Assembly (NCBI GenBank): GCA_964619535.1
Contig: CAZUEX010000001.1
Coordinates: 248,001 to 312,000 of the forward strand
Length of the DNA stretch: 64,000 bases
DNA from: Leptonema sp964619535
Lineage (GTDB): Bacteria > Spirochaetota > Leptospiria > Leptospirales > Leptonemataceae
Reading direction: 5' to 3'
Shown: piece by piece, positions 52,223 through 60,114 of the stretch
Layout of the letters: each line of letters begins with the position of its first letter
Position numbering within the stretch: position 1 is the stretch's first letter
The notes under the pieces: model-generated
Databases searched by the model: none
What the model saw: the letters and a program-made list of their open reading frames with translations, nothing else
What the model was told of the DNA's origin: nothing
Made by a program: the position numbers and the translations under genes

Positions 52223-54161
52223 GATATCGAATTCGGGAAAATCGGCAAAGGCCTTTTGGGTCATTCGGAGTCTTTTTTTTGCCTGTGCCCTGTTCTTTCC
52301 GTTCCTCCTGTCAGGAGCAGAAAGAGCAAAGAACATTCCAGGCATTGATCCTCTTCCTCTTGCAGGAGGGGATACGGGTCCGGAAGCACAGGACGACTCC
52401 GGGCGGCCTGCCACAAACACATCCAATCTGCAGATGGATCCGGCCGATCCCGGTTTTCCAAAGGTGCGAAACCTTACCGTCACGCCTGAGCCCGGGCAGC
52501 CCTACACCGCCAAGCTTTCCTGGGATCTGTATCCCGATGCATCGACTCCCGTATATGTGGTGCGCTATAGCAAGCCCATTACCAACCGTGCCCTGTTGCT
52601 TGAGGCCTATAATCTTACCTCTCCTCCACTTGCGGCCGGTACGAAGGTATTCCTGAACCGGAATATGCCGGAAGGCGTCTATTACTATGCCGTCGTAACG
52701 GCCTTCGAGCTGTCGCGTGAGGGCCGGCTGGAGCTGCGGGCCGGACAGAACTACACCGTGACTCCCTTTATCGTATACAGGGAAAACGCAAAGAAGAGTG
52801 ACGATTTGCAGAAGCCTGATGCCACCCAGGCCGACCGAGATCCCAATCTTAAACCAGAAGATTTCTCTATTAAAAAGCTCTCTGCCCTCGATACAGTCAA
52901 AGGCGTGGTGCTGAACTGGCCGGCCCTTTCGGTGCGTGGTGTTGAATATGAGATCCTGCGCAGTGCCGAGCCACTGGATTCTGCCGAACGGATTGATCGA
53001 GCCACCCGTCTTGGCAAGGTCAGTGAAAACACTCCATTTTATACAGATGAAGGGGCCGTAGAAGGCAAGCGCATGTACTATGGCGTCATTGTGCGCGATA
53101 CGATCTCTGGAAAGGTGTACCGGGATCTGAAGTTCAGGGAGTCTTACATCGAACATACCTACAGGCGTCCGAAAGTAGAGCTGCAGTATGATTCTTTTCT
53201 ACCGGAGTCATTGACCGCTTTCCTGGTAAGCAGCGATACGATACAGCTTATCTGGATCGATCCAGGGCCTGCTGTAAAAGAGTATCGAGTGTACCGTAAT
53301 TCCATTCCCATCACCACAGCAGAGATCCTGGCCAGCTCAGAAGAGCTCGGCACGGCCTCTCCGGGCAGTGGAGGCTTTCGCGACGAAGGCCTGTCAGCGG
53401 GAACCTACTATTATGCCCTGTTTCCGGTAACAACCTCCGGTGAGCTGCTTACCATCTTTCAGCCCGGGCGTACCTTTACGATGTTTGGCGTTCGTCTTCG
53501 CGGTGCAAGAGTTGAAACGGATGGCGGTCCGGATGAAGGGAAAGACAGCCAGGAATCGTCAAAACAAGCATCGCTGGAAGGCTTTGAGATCAATCGTGTG
53601 GGCGATGATGTGAGGTTGAGCTGGACTGCGATTGGAAAACCGAAAACCATTCTCCAGGTTTATCGTGCAGAAGAGCCGATGAACGATCCTGTTCTGCTGC
53701 AATCCCGGGCAACCCTGATCGGCGAAGTCCCTGTCACCGATGGCCAGGCCATCGATCAACAGCCCGGACCGGGAGATCATTATTACAGTCTTGCCGAGTT
53801 CGATCCTGATACAAAAGAGTACATTGCGGTGTATTATTCGAGCAAGCCGCTAACGATGGATGAAACACAAAAAGAGGAAGAGAAAGAGGGCCCTGAAGAA
53901 CGATTGCAGAAGATTCTTTCGGAAAGCTTTACAGAAGAGCACTATGCAGAGGCAGAAAAGCGGCTGGAGGAATTCCTTACCTCGGATGAAATTCCCGGAC
54001 AACTGCGGTCTAAAGGACTGTTCTACCTCGGCATCGTGAAGTTTCGTTTGAAGAAATACAGCGAGGCTCGCGATATATTTAAGGATCCGGTGGCCCAGGC
54101 CCATGATCGAGACCGAGCCCTCTTCTGGTACCGCATCAGTCTTGAAAGGATGAAACAATGA
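52221..54161 (+). CDS. Secreted protein with four fibronectin-III-like repeats and a TPR-like end
   Basis: Encodes 646 residues. A signal peptide (about residues 10-31, ending LLSGA) is followed by four beta-sandwich units, each with a 'LSW/LNW/LIW' strand and a 'YYYA/YYG/YYS' strand: about residues 73-165 (AKLSWDLYP), 210-300 (GVVLNWPAL), 315-410 (IQLIWIDPG) and 450-550 (VRLSWTAIG). The last ~90 residues are TPR-like (AEKRLEEFLTSDEI, SARDIF-type helices). AGGGAGA stands 6 nt before the ATG. It is probably periplasmic or surface exposed. The following TPR gene overlaps its stop by 4 nt, suggesting a complex. Confidence 0.75.
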   Translation: MISNSGKSAKAFWVIRSLFFACALFFPFLLSGAERAKNIPGIDPLPLAGGDTGPEAQDDSGRPATNTSNLQMDPADPGFPKVRNLTVTPEPGQPYTAKLSWDLYPDASTPVYVVRYSKPITNRALLLEAYNLTSPPLAAGTKVFLNRNMPEGVYYYAVVTAFELSREGRLELRAGQNYTVTPFIVYRENAKKSDDLQKPDATQADRDPNLKPEDFSIKKLSALDTVKGVVLNWPALSVRGVEYEILRSAEPLDSAERIDRATRLGKVSENTPFYTDEGAVEGKRMYYGVIVRDTISGKVYRDLKFRESYIEHTYRRPKVELQYDSFLPESLTAFLVSSDTIQLIWIDPGPAVKEYRVYRNSIPITTAEILASSEELGTASPGSGGFRDEGLSAGTYYYALFPVTTSGELLTIFQPGRTFTMFGVRLRGARVETDGGPDEGKDSQESSKQASLEGFEINRVGDDVRLSWTAIGKPKTILQVYRAEEPMNDPVLLQSRATLIGEVPVTDGQAIDQQPGPGDHYYSLAEFDPDTKEYIAVYYSSKPLTMDETQKEEEKEGPEERLQKILSESFTEEHYAEAEKRLEEFLTSDEIPGQLRSKGLFYLGIVKFRLKKYSEARDIFKDPVAQAHDRDRALFWYRISLERMKQ

Positions 54162-55447
54162 ATACCCGACAGATATACTATTTAACAGGCGGATTGATCC
54201 TCTTTGCTGCCGGCGTCCTTGTGGTAGGACTGGACTACGGCCGTATGCGCGCGGACTTAACGGCACGACGTTCTGTGGACGGCGCCCTTGCCGATGATCA
54301 GGGGCAGGGCCGTCGTCCGAAGCCATTTACCGAAGAAGAGCTGAAAAGCGATATGCTTCGTGCAGAAGAGTATCTGCGTCAGAACTCAAAAGATTCTGCG
54401 AAGAAGGCGAAAGAGCTTTATACAAACATTCTTTCCTATGATACCGATGCCACGGTGAATCGTGTGGCACGGTTTGGCCTGGCCTCTGCCCTGTACCGGC
54501 TGGGAGATGATCGCCGTGCTCTTGAGCATCTGCGTGCTTTAAAGAGCGAGGACATCAGCGATCGAACACTGTCCGAGAACGTGGACTTTTTGCTGGGTCG
54601 CATTTTACTGCTTTCCGGTAATGAAGACGAAGGCCGTTCCATTCTTCAGTCACTTCTTGCGCGAACGACGGATAAGGTTCTTCTGTCGCGAATACATGCG
54701 GCTTTTGGTGATTATTACGCCCAGAAGGGAGACCGCAAAAGGGCCAGGAAGAGCTATCGCATCGCTGTTGAATACTATCCCGATAATTTTCATGCGGCCT
54801 TTTCGGGTGAATCCGCCCGGCGCTTTGCCGATATGACAGATGCGGATCGAGCCCGGTATGACCTGAACCTGACCGACAAAATCTATCAGAAGAAAGAATC
54901 GGTTCGAAAGAAAAAAGCGGAACGAACCGGACCGAAAAAGACCACCCCGGCGCGACAGGAGCGAAAAAAGCCTTCAGACAAAAGGCGCGATGATCCGGAA
55001 GCCTACCAGAAGGCCAGAGAGCTTTACGCCCGCGGACTCAGTCTGTCGCGCAAGAACGCCTTCAGTGATGCCCTGAAGCACTACGGCGAAGCCCTGGAGC
55101 TGCTTAAAGGGTTGCAGCCCGATCGTATCAAAAACAGCTCATTGCGGAACCGTGTTTACCGGCAGCTGGAGCATGTGTATTTCCGAATGGGAGAAGCCAC
55201 GGCTTCGATGGAAGATAGCGAAAAGGCACGTGCCTACTTTGATCGTGTTCTCTCCAATCCAGATTCTTCGCTTGATCAGGCAGCCATGGTGCGCAAAGGG
55301 ATTTTGCTCTTTGACGCCGGCCAGTACGAAAAGGCCTACATGACCTTTAATCGAGCCATCCAGGAGTTCCCCGACGGAAGCTACACCCGTCGCGCCGCTC
55401 AATGGATGCGCGAAACGGAAAACTTCATCAAGAAAGAGACGCCGTAA
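54158..55447 (+). CDS. Membrane-anchored TPR protein
   Basis: Encodes 429 residues with one N-terminal membrane helix (YYLTGGLILFAAGVLVVGLD, about 7-26). The rest is helical with TPR-like units (VARFGLASALYRLGDDRRAL, DALKHYGEALELLKGLQ, MVRKGILLFDAGQYEKAYMT). Residues about 245-290 form a highly basic, Lys/Arg-rich linker (KKKAERTGPKKTTPARQERK) between two TPR blocks. It is probably periplasmic, anchored to the inner membrane, and works with the fibronectin-like protein encoded just upstream. Confidence 0.78.
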   Translation: MNTRQIYYLTGGLILFAAGVLVVGLDYGRMRADLTARRSVDGALADDQGQGRRPKPFTEEELKSDMLRAEEYLRQNSKDSAKKAKELYTNILSYDTDATVNRVARFGLASALYRLGDDRRALEHLRALKSEDISDRTLSENVDFLLGRILLLSGNEDEGRSILQSLLARTTDKVLLSRIHAAFGDYYAQKGDRKRARKSYRIAVEYYPDNFHAAFSGESARRFADMTDADRARYDLNLTDKIYQKKESVRKKKAERTGPKKTTPARQERKKPSDKRRDDPEAYQKARELYARGLSLSRKNAFSDALKHYGEALELLKGLQPDRIKNSSLRNRVYRQLEHVYFRMGEATASMEDSEKARAYFDRVLSNPDSSLDQAAMVRKGILLFDAGQYEKAYMTFNRAIQEFPDGSYTRRAAQWMRETENFIKKETP

Positions 55448-55463
55448 GACTGAGCGGGGCTGT

Positions 55464-55487
55464 GCAGTGCTTATTCCTTTGCACTGT
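55464..55487. terminator. Hairpin between convergent genes at 55447/55471
   Basis: CAGTGC (55465-55470) pairs with GCACTG (55481-55486), extendable by wobble pairs, around a 10-nt loop that contains part of the minus-strand stop codon. There is no T-run, so termination strength is doubtful. Confidence 0.3.
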
Positions 55488-56412
55488 GCTGTGGCAGGAT
55501 GAGCGGGGGCAGAGAGAACCCATAGATCTCGTACAGGCGGCGAGGGATGTCGTACAGATGCTCCACGCCGGATGTAAAGCTTTCAGCAAGCTTCCCGTAA
55601 ACAAGAAGGGGCACCGGGTTCCGGGTATGGGTTTTCGTAGAAAGGTCTTCGAGATTTCCATGGTCCGATGAGATGATTAACGTGTCATCGGGGCCCATGG
55701 CCTCACAGGTCCCCTGGATGAATTGCTCCAGGCTTTCAATGACGAAGCGGGCCGCATCAAAGTCCTGGCTGTGCCCTGCCTTGTCTGAAAGAAAATACTC
55801 AAAGATAACCAGTTCATAGTCCTGCGATATACGCACAAGATCGGCCCCCCTTGTTTTTGCATCGACAATGGGGAATCTCTCTCTTGTTTCCGGATAATAC
55901 TCATGCATGATCTGGTGGGTAATATCCATGTAAAGGGCACGCCCCTTTTCCAGATCGGCCAGTGTAAAAAGCTTTTGCCCTGAAGCCCTCTGTGTATGCG
56001 TTGAGGCACTGGCAAAGCGGGGCATCGATTCCAGCTTTTTCAGGAATTTCTCGCTGTAGGCATTGAGCAGGGTGGCCGCGAAGCCTTCGTTCTTGAAACG
56101 CTTTATGATCGAATACTCGTCGATGACGGCACGCAGGGTGGGGCCCGGAAAGCCGGTCAGATGCCTTCCAAGAATCTGAGGTGCGTTGACTCCCGTCCAC
56201 AGGCTGGTCTGTCCCGTGGCAGACTGTGGAAGTCCGTCTACTCCCATGGCCGCATCCAGGGGAAGAAACAGAAAGTCACGGCTTAGAGAATCCGGTCTCG
56301 TTGAATCCGAACATACGGACAGAACAGAACCGGCATGCCGGGAAAATGGATTGGATGTGCGGTCATCCGGGCCGATGCCGATTCCATCTATAAAAAGGTA
56401 TATGATACTCAC
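55471..56412 (-). CDS. Metalloenzyme-superfamily protein (phosphatase/mutase fold), substrate unknown
   Basis: Encodes 313 residues. The layout is that of the alkaline-phosphatase/phosphoglycerate-mutase superfamily: IIYLFIDGIGIGPDDR (first metal Asp), SATGQTSLWTGVNA (nucleophile Ser/Thr), EYFLSDKAGHSQDF (D-x3-H), ISSDHGNLEDLS (DH) and KTHTRNPVPLLVYG (His). It is not a clear cofactor-independent phosphoglycerate mutase, which is ~510 residues. The start is taken as GTG at 56412 because the frame has no ATG at the right place; an upstream in-frame ATG would overlap the divergent gene by about 200 nt. The binding site is poor. Confidence 0.75.
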   Translation of the reverse strand: MSIIYLFIDGIGIGPDDRTSNPFSRHAGSVLSVCSDSTRPDSLSRDFLFLPLDAAMGVDGLPQSATGQTSLWTGVNAPQILGRHLTGFPGPTLRAVIDEYSIIKRFKNEGFAATLLNAYSEKFLKKLESMPRFASASTHTQRASGQKLFTLADLEKGRALYMDITHQIMHEYYPETRERFPIVDAKTRGADLVRISQDYELVIFEYFLSDKAGHSQDFDAARFVIESLEQFIQGTCEAMGPDDTLIISSDHGNLEDLSTKTHTRNPVPLLVYGKLAESFTSGVEHLYDIPRRLYEIYGFSLPPLILPQHSAKE

Positions 56413-56427
56413 GTCTGATTCATGTAA

Positions 56428-57579
56428 ATGGACATGGCGAAAACGGGTAAAGTTTTTTTCGTTGCCTCGCCGATCCCAGGGGAAAAGCTTCTCATCAAGC
56501 ATATGGTTGAGGAATTCGAGCAATGGCTGGATCCTGCTTTCTGGAAGGCCTTTCATCGCGAAGAAAGCCAGAGAAGGGCCCGGGTTCTGCCCCGGAAGCG
56601 GGAAGATGGCCTGAATGGCCTGAAACCACCGCCGATTCGCGATCGGGTCTTTACCGACGAGCTGAAAGAGCTTGCCCGGTCCATACAGCGCCATGGCTCT
56701 GCAAGGCTGCCGCAATCCAGAGGCCCCGACCCTGCCTGGCGCTTTGAGGACCTTGGTCCTCCTTTAACGGGCCTGGCCGGCTCCATTGCCCGACTGTATG
56801 TGGATCGAGAAGGTGAGCTGCCCCGCGGACTGCTTGCAGAATGGAACGGGCGTTTTTCTGCCATGGCCTCGGCCATCCTCCTGTTCTCAAGGGAGGAGGG
56901 GGTCTTCCGGCTGCTGATGAGCGATGGTCTCGATGCAGAGCAGCGGCAGAATCTCTGGATCGCTGCCCGTGATCCCTTTTTTACCCGCGACTCCGTCCAG
57001 TCCTTTGTGGTGGACAATATCCTTAAAGAGAATCCCTTCTTTGCCAAGCGCTTCACAGCGCCGTTTTTGCCGAGACTGAACGGCATCGTTTCGATCCCGA
57101 GAGAGGACCGTTCGGCGCCTGCCCTGCTTGTGTTCTTTTTTGACAGGGAGCCTCCTGCCTTACCCGTAGAAGAGCTGCGATCGGCCCTGGACTGGATCCA
57201 CCCTCTGCTTGTGCGTGATCTTGACGGCGAGCGAAGGGTGCATCTGCGTCGGAATATCTATGAGGCGGCTGCCAGGGAGGTGCGGTCTTTCTTGAACCTT
57301 GCCGATGGAGCCCGGCTGGTGCAGCTGCATTTTGGATCCCTGGTGGATGGGCAGGTCTGCCAGCGATTCCTGGGTGAATTGCGACGGATCTTTGCCCACC
57401 AGCGTAATCTGCTTGTTCTGCGTCTCCGTCATGATGGCCTGAAGATCCTGCTCACCCCCGATTCGCCTGTGGATTTCCTGTTGCAGACGGCGGAGGAGCT
57501 GGCCGCCGGCTTTGGCATAGAGGTCACCTCTTTTCAGATGCCCGTAAGTGCAGACCTGGTAAGCTCCGCAGTGCTATGA
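56428..57579 (+). CDS. Conserved hypothetical protein, possible GAF-like domain
   Basis: I do not recognise this protein. The 383-residue product has no signal peptide or membrane helix. Residues 110-260 (MASAILLFSREEGVFRLLMS through LVFFFDREPPALP) have the alternating strand-helix look of a GAF/PAS-like sensory domain. The end (LVQLHFGSLVDGQVCQRFLG, then LVLRLRHDGLKILL) could be a degenerate cyclase-like or ferredoxin-like fold, but no GGDEF-type catalytic motif is present. The start may be ATG 56428 or 56434. It is 15 nt from the divergent metalloenzyme start and overlaps the next gene by 4 nt. Confidence 0.6.
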   Translation: MDMAKTGKVFFVASPIPGEKLLIKHMVEEFEQWLDPAFWKAFHREESQRRARVLPRKREDGLNGLKPPPIRDRVFTDELKELARSIQRHGSARLPQSRGPDPAWRFEDLGPPLTGLAGSIARLYVDREGELPRGLLAEWNGRFSAMASAILLFSREEGVFRLLMSDGLDAEQRQNLWIAARDPFFTRDSVQSFVVDNILKENPFFAKRFTAPFLPRLNGIVSIPREDRSAPALLVFFFDREPPALPVEELRSALDWIHPLLVRDLDGERRVHLRRNIYEAAAREVRSFLNLADGARLVQLHFGSLVDGQVCQRFLGELRRIFAHQRNLLVLRLRHDGLKILLTPDSPVDFLLQTAEELAAGFGIEVTSFQMPVSADLVSSAVL

Positions 57580-58094
57580 TGCGTTTGTCGCTTTTGAGCC
57601 TCTGTTCTGTCTTGTTTCTGGCCTGGCCGCTGCAGGCGAAGCCCGAGAGGGAAGAGGCCGAGGCCCTGCTTCGAGGGGGGAACTACGACGAGGCCTGCCC
57701 TCGACTGGAAGCCCTGCTGGTCCAGGAGCCGACCAGCGATGCCATCAAGATGGGCCTGGTGCAATGCCTCCTTCTGCGCAGCCAGTCTTCCAGCTATCCG
57801 ACCGATCTGCGCCGGGCCCTCGGGCTGCTGCAGGAGTCTATCCGGCTTCATGAAGGCATACCCGGCATGGAGGGGCCCCTGGCACGCCGCCATTTCTACG
57901 CCGGAATGGCGCTCTGGTATCTGAATCGGTCCGAACAGGCCCTTTCGGCCTTTGATCGGGCCAGGCGTCTCGATCCATCCCTGCACCAGGCCCTGTACAA
58001 TACGATCACCATCCTTGAACAGCTGGGGCGCCATGAGGAGGCCCGGCTGCGCAGGCAGCTCTATATCCGGATCCATGCCCGCAACCCGTTTTAG
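57576..58094 (+). CDS. Secreted TPR protein
   Basis: Encodes 172 residues. The signal peptide is LSLLSLCSVLFLAWPLQA (to about residue 21), followed by three TPR-like units (AEALLRGGNYDEACPRLEAL, GMALWYLNRSEQALSAFDRA, DPSLHQALYNTITILEQLG). It starts on the stop of the preceding gene (ATGATG at 57576) and so is coupled to it. It ends about 12 nt before the heat-shock operon promoter. Confidence 0.75.
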   Translation: MMRLSLLSLCSVLFLAWPLQAKPEREEAEALLRGGNYDEACPRLEALLVQEPTSDAIKMGLVQCLLLRSQSSSYPTDLRRALGLLQESIRLHEGIPGMEGPLARRHFYAGMALWYLNRSEQALSAFDRARRLDPSLHQALYNTITILEQLGRHEEARLRRQLYIRIHARNPF

Positions 58095-58106
58095 GCCATT
58101 TATTGG

Positions 58107-58135
58107 TTGACAGTGTTCCCATGCTGCCCTATCTT
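58107..58135 (+). promoter_or_regulatory. Sigma-70 promoter of the hrcA-grpE-dnaK-dnaJ operon
   Basis: TTGACA (58107-58112) and TATCTT (58130-58135) are separated by exactly 17 nt, a near-consensus housekeeping promoter. Transcription would start at about 58142, just before the CIRCE-type operator, so HrcA binding would block it. Confidence 0.75.
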
Positions 58136-58146
58136 TTAACACAGGA

Positions 58147-58173
58147 TTAGCAATCGATGAGTGCGATTGCTAA
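58147..58173 (+). promoter_or_regulatory. CIRCE-type HrcA operator, variant arms
   Basis: TTAGCAATC (58147-58155) and GATTGCTAA (58165-58173) form a perfect 9-9-9 inverted repeat, the CIRCE geometry. The classical arms are TTAGCACTC and GAGTGCTAA, so this copy differs at one symmetrical position per arm. It sits just downstream of the promoter and ahead of hrcA, and is expected to be bound by HrcA. Confidence 0.85.
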
Positions 58174-58253
58174 TGGCGCCTGGCAATCGATGGGTTGCTT
58201 TGCTTTTTCCAGAGATCTGGGATGTCTGGAAGGTCAAAGTTGCTTATGTGCTT

Positions 58254-59351
58254 ATGATGGAAGAACGATCCGGTTATATGATGATCCCGGCCGATCCGGG
58301 GAACACAGTGGTCGAAACCTTTCACCTCACGGAAAGAGAGGAGGAGATCCTGTGCCTTGTCGTTGAGGATTTCATCAAGCAGGGCGTACCTGTAAGCAGC
58401 CTTCAGCTGGTCCAGTCGTATGACCTGAACCTGAGTTCTGCTACGATTCGTTCCATCCTTGCCGGGCTTAGCAGAAAAGGCCTTCTGTTTGCGCCGCACC
58501 GTTCGGCTGGCCGAATCCCCACTGAAAAGGGCTATCGTTTCTTTATTACGAGAATGCCGGCCAGGCTGCCACCCTTTGACCCGGGTCATGAAGAGCAGAT
58601 GGCCATACAGAAAGAGTATCTGCGGCATAACTTTCAGATGGAAGACATCCTCGAGGCCACGAGCAAGATCCTCAGCATGCTTACAAACCATGCCGGTCTG
58701 GTTGTGGCCCCGGCCGCCGAACGAACCATTCTCAAACATATTGAACTGATCGATGTTGGGCCGGATGAGATCCTGATGGTCATTCTGACGCGATCGGGAA
58801 CGGTTTATACAAAGCACATTACCGTTGAGCATCGTATTCCGCGCGGCTATTTACAGCAGATCTCTCGTTATCTGAACGAGCAGTTCCAGGGCCTTGACCT
58901 TCAGGATGTGGAAAGGCAGCTCAATCAGCGCCCCGTGGGCCTGGAAGGGGAGCTGCATCAGTATGCAGGTCTGCTGCTGAAAACACTTTCTGCACACTTC
59001 TCAACGATGGGCCAGCGAAACGATGTCTATATTACAGGCCTGGACCGCGTTGTGGAGGAGCTCGGATCTCCGGAAATCAATGTGACCCGCATTTATGAAA
59101 TGAAAGATATCTTTCGCGGCATTCTACGTCGGGCCGTAGACCTCGATGACATTGCCGTTACGATCGAAGGAGATCGAAATCCTGCACTGGCCGGTCTTAC
59201 GGTTCTTGCAGGAAGTTATCGTATGGGTGAGAAAAAGATCGGAGCGATGGGTGTTGTCGGTCCGAACCGCATGAATTACCGCAGGGTGATTCGTGTACTG
59301 GATTATTTGAGGATTATTATTTCGGGGATGATGACCCGTATGAACAAGTAG
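58254..59351 (+). CDS. hrcA: Heat-inducible transcription repressor HrcA
   Basis: Represses class I heat-shock genes by binding CIRCE; GroEL keeps it folded. The 365-residue protein has the winged-helix start HLTEREEEILCLVVEDFIKQ and LSSATIRSILAGLSRKGLL, then HRSAGRIPTEKGYRFF. The GAF-like middle and C-terminal IGAMGVVGPNRMNYRRVIRV match the family. I chose ATG at 58254 (58257 and 58278 are close alternatives). A longer in-frame GTG reading begins at 58161 inside the operator and is rejected. The gene heads the hrcA-grpE-dnaK-dnaJ operon and so represses itself. Confidence 0.94.
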   Translation: MMEERSGYMMIPADPGNTVVETFHLTEREEEILCLVVEDFIKQGVPVSSLQLVQSYDLNLSSATIRSILAGLSRKGLLFAPHRSAGRIPTEKGYRFFITRMPARLPPFDPGHEEQMAIQKEYLRHNFQMEDILEATSKILSMLTNHAGLVVAPAAERTILKHIELIDVGPDEILMVILTRSGTVYTKHITVEHRIPRGYLQQISRYLNEQFQGLDLQDVERQLNQRPVGLEGELHQYAGLLLKTLSAHFSTMGQRNDVYITGLDRVVEELGSPEINVTRIYEMKDIFRGILRRAVDLDDIAVTIEGDRNPALAGLTVLAGSYRMGEKKIGAMGVVGPNRMNYRRVIRVLDYLRIIISGMMTRMNK

Positions 59352-59390
59352 GCCATGAGGCCGAGATGAATAGAGCAAAGAGGTTGTACA

Positions 59391-60068
59391 ATGCATCCAG
59401 AACAGGAGAATGCAGAGCAAAAAGAGTCGGATCAGGAAGATACGCTTGAAGGGATCGAGCAGGCCGAAGGAAAACCAGAGGCTGAGTCTACGGCAGAGGC
59501 CGGTGAGGAGGCAGAAGCTGGCTCCGAAGAGGCTGCAACCGTCGATCCGCTGGAAGCTCTGAAAGCTGAACTGGAAGAAACCAAACAGAACTGGGCACGC
59601 GAAAGAGCAGACTTCTCTAATTACAGAAAGCGAATGAGCGAAGAGATGGCCAGGGCACGCCTGTCTGCCATTGCAGGTTTTGTCCGGTCATTGATACCTG
59701 TATTGGATAACCTCGATCTCGTGCTTGCTGCCCCGACGGAAGACCCCGGAGTAAAGAACTTCGTTGTGGGCGTTGAAATGATCCGGGGCGAATTTCTGGG
59801 CATCCTTTCCAGGGAAGGTATCAAACCCGAAGTAGAGGTCGGGCAGGATTTTGATCCTTACCTGATGGAAGCCGTCGAGCTCGAAGAGAGTGAAGAGGTA
59901 GAAGGCGAGAAGGTACAGCACGTCTACAAAAAGGCCTATGTGCAGATGACCGACGGTGGCGCTCGTACAGTACTGCGTCCGGCTACCGTGAAGGTGGTTC
60001 GAGGTAAAGGACAGGACGCCCAACCGGAACAGGAAGCAAAGACCGAAGAAGAGGGGAATACAAATTAA
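59391..60068 (+). CDS. grpE: GrpE nucleotide exchange factor
   Basis: The exchange factor for DnaK. The 225-residue protein has a long acidic, Glu/Ala-rich N-terminus, a coiled-coil helix (EALKAELEETKQNWARERAD) and the C-terminal GrpE signature (FVVGVEMIRGEFLGILSREG, then VYKKAYVQMTDGGARTVLRP). It lies 39 nt after hrcA and 46 nt before dnaK. A GAAGCC/GGCTTC hairpin (60071-60093) is in the spacer to dnaK. Confidence 0.96.
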   Translation: MHPEQENAEQKESDQEDTLEGIEQAEGKPEAESTAEAGEEAEAGSEEAATVDPLEALKAELEETKQNWARERADFSNYRKRMSEEMARARLSAIAGFVRSLIPVLDNLDLVLAAPTEDPGVKNFVVGVEMIRGEFLGILSREGIKPEVEVGQDFDPYLMEAVELEESEEVEGEKVQHVYKKAYVQMTDGGARTVLRPATVKVVRGKGQDAQPEQEAKTEEEGNTN

Positions 60069-60114
60069 GAGAAGCCGGCTGCACCCTGGCTTCGAAATGT
60101 AGAGGATACTGACT

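Noticed and set aside
58161..58253. Longer HrcA N-terminus starting at GTG 58161
   Set aside because: It begins inside the CIRCE operator and adds residues without family support; transcription starts close to this point.
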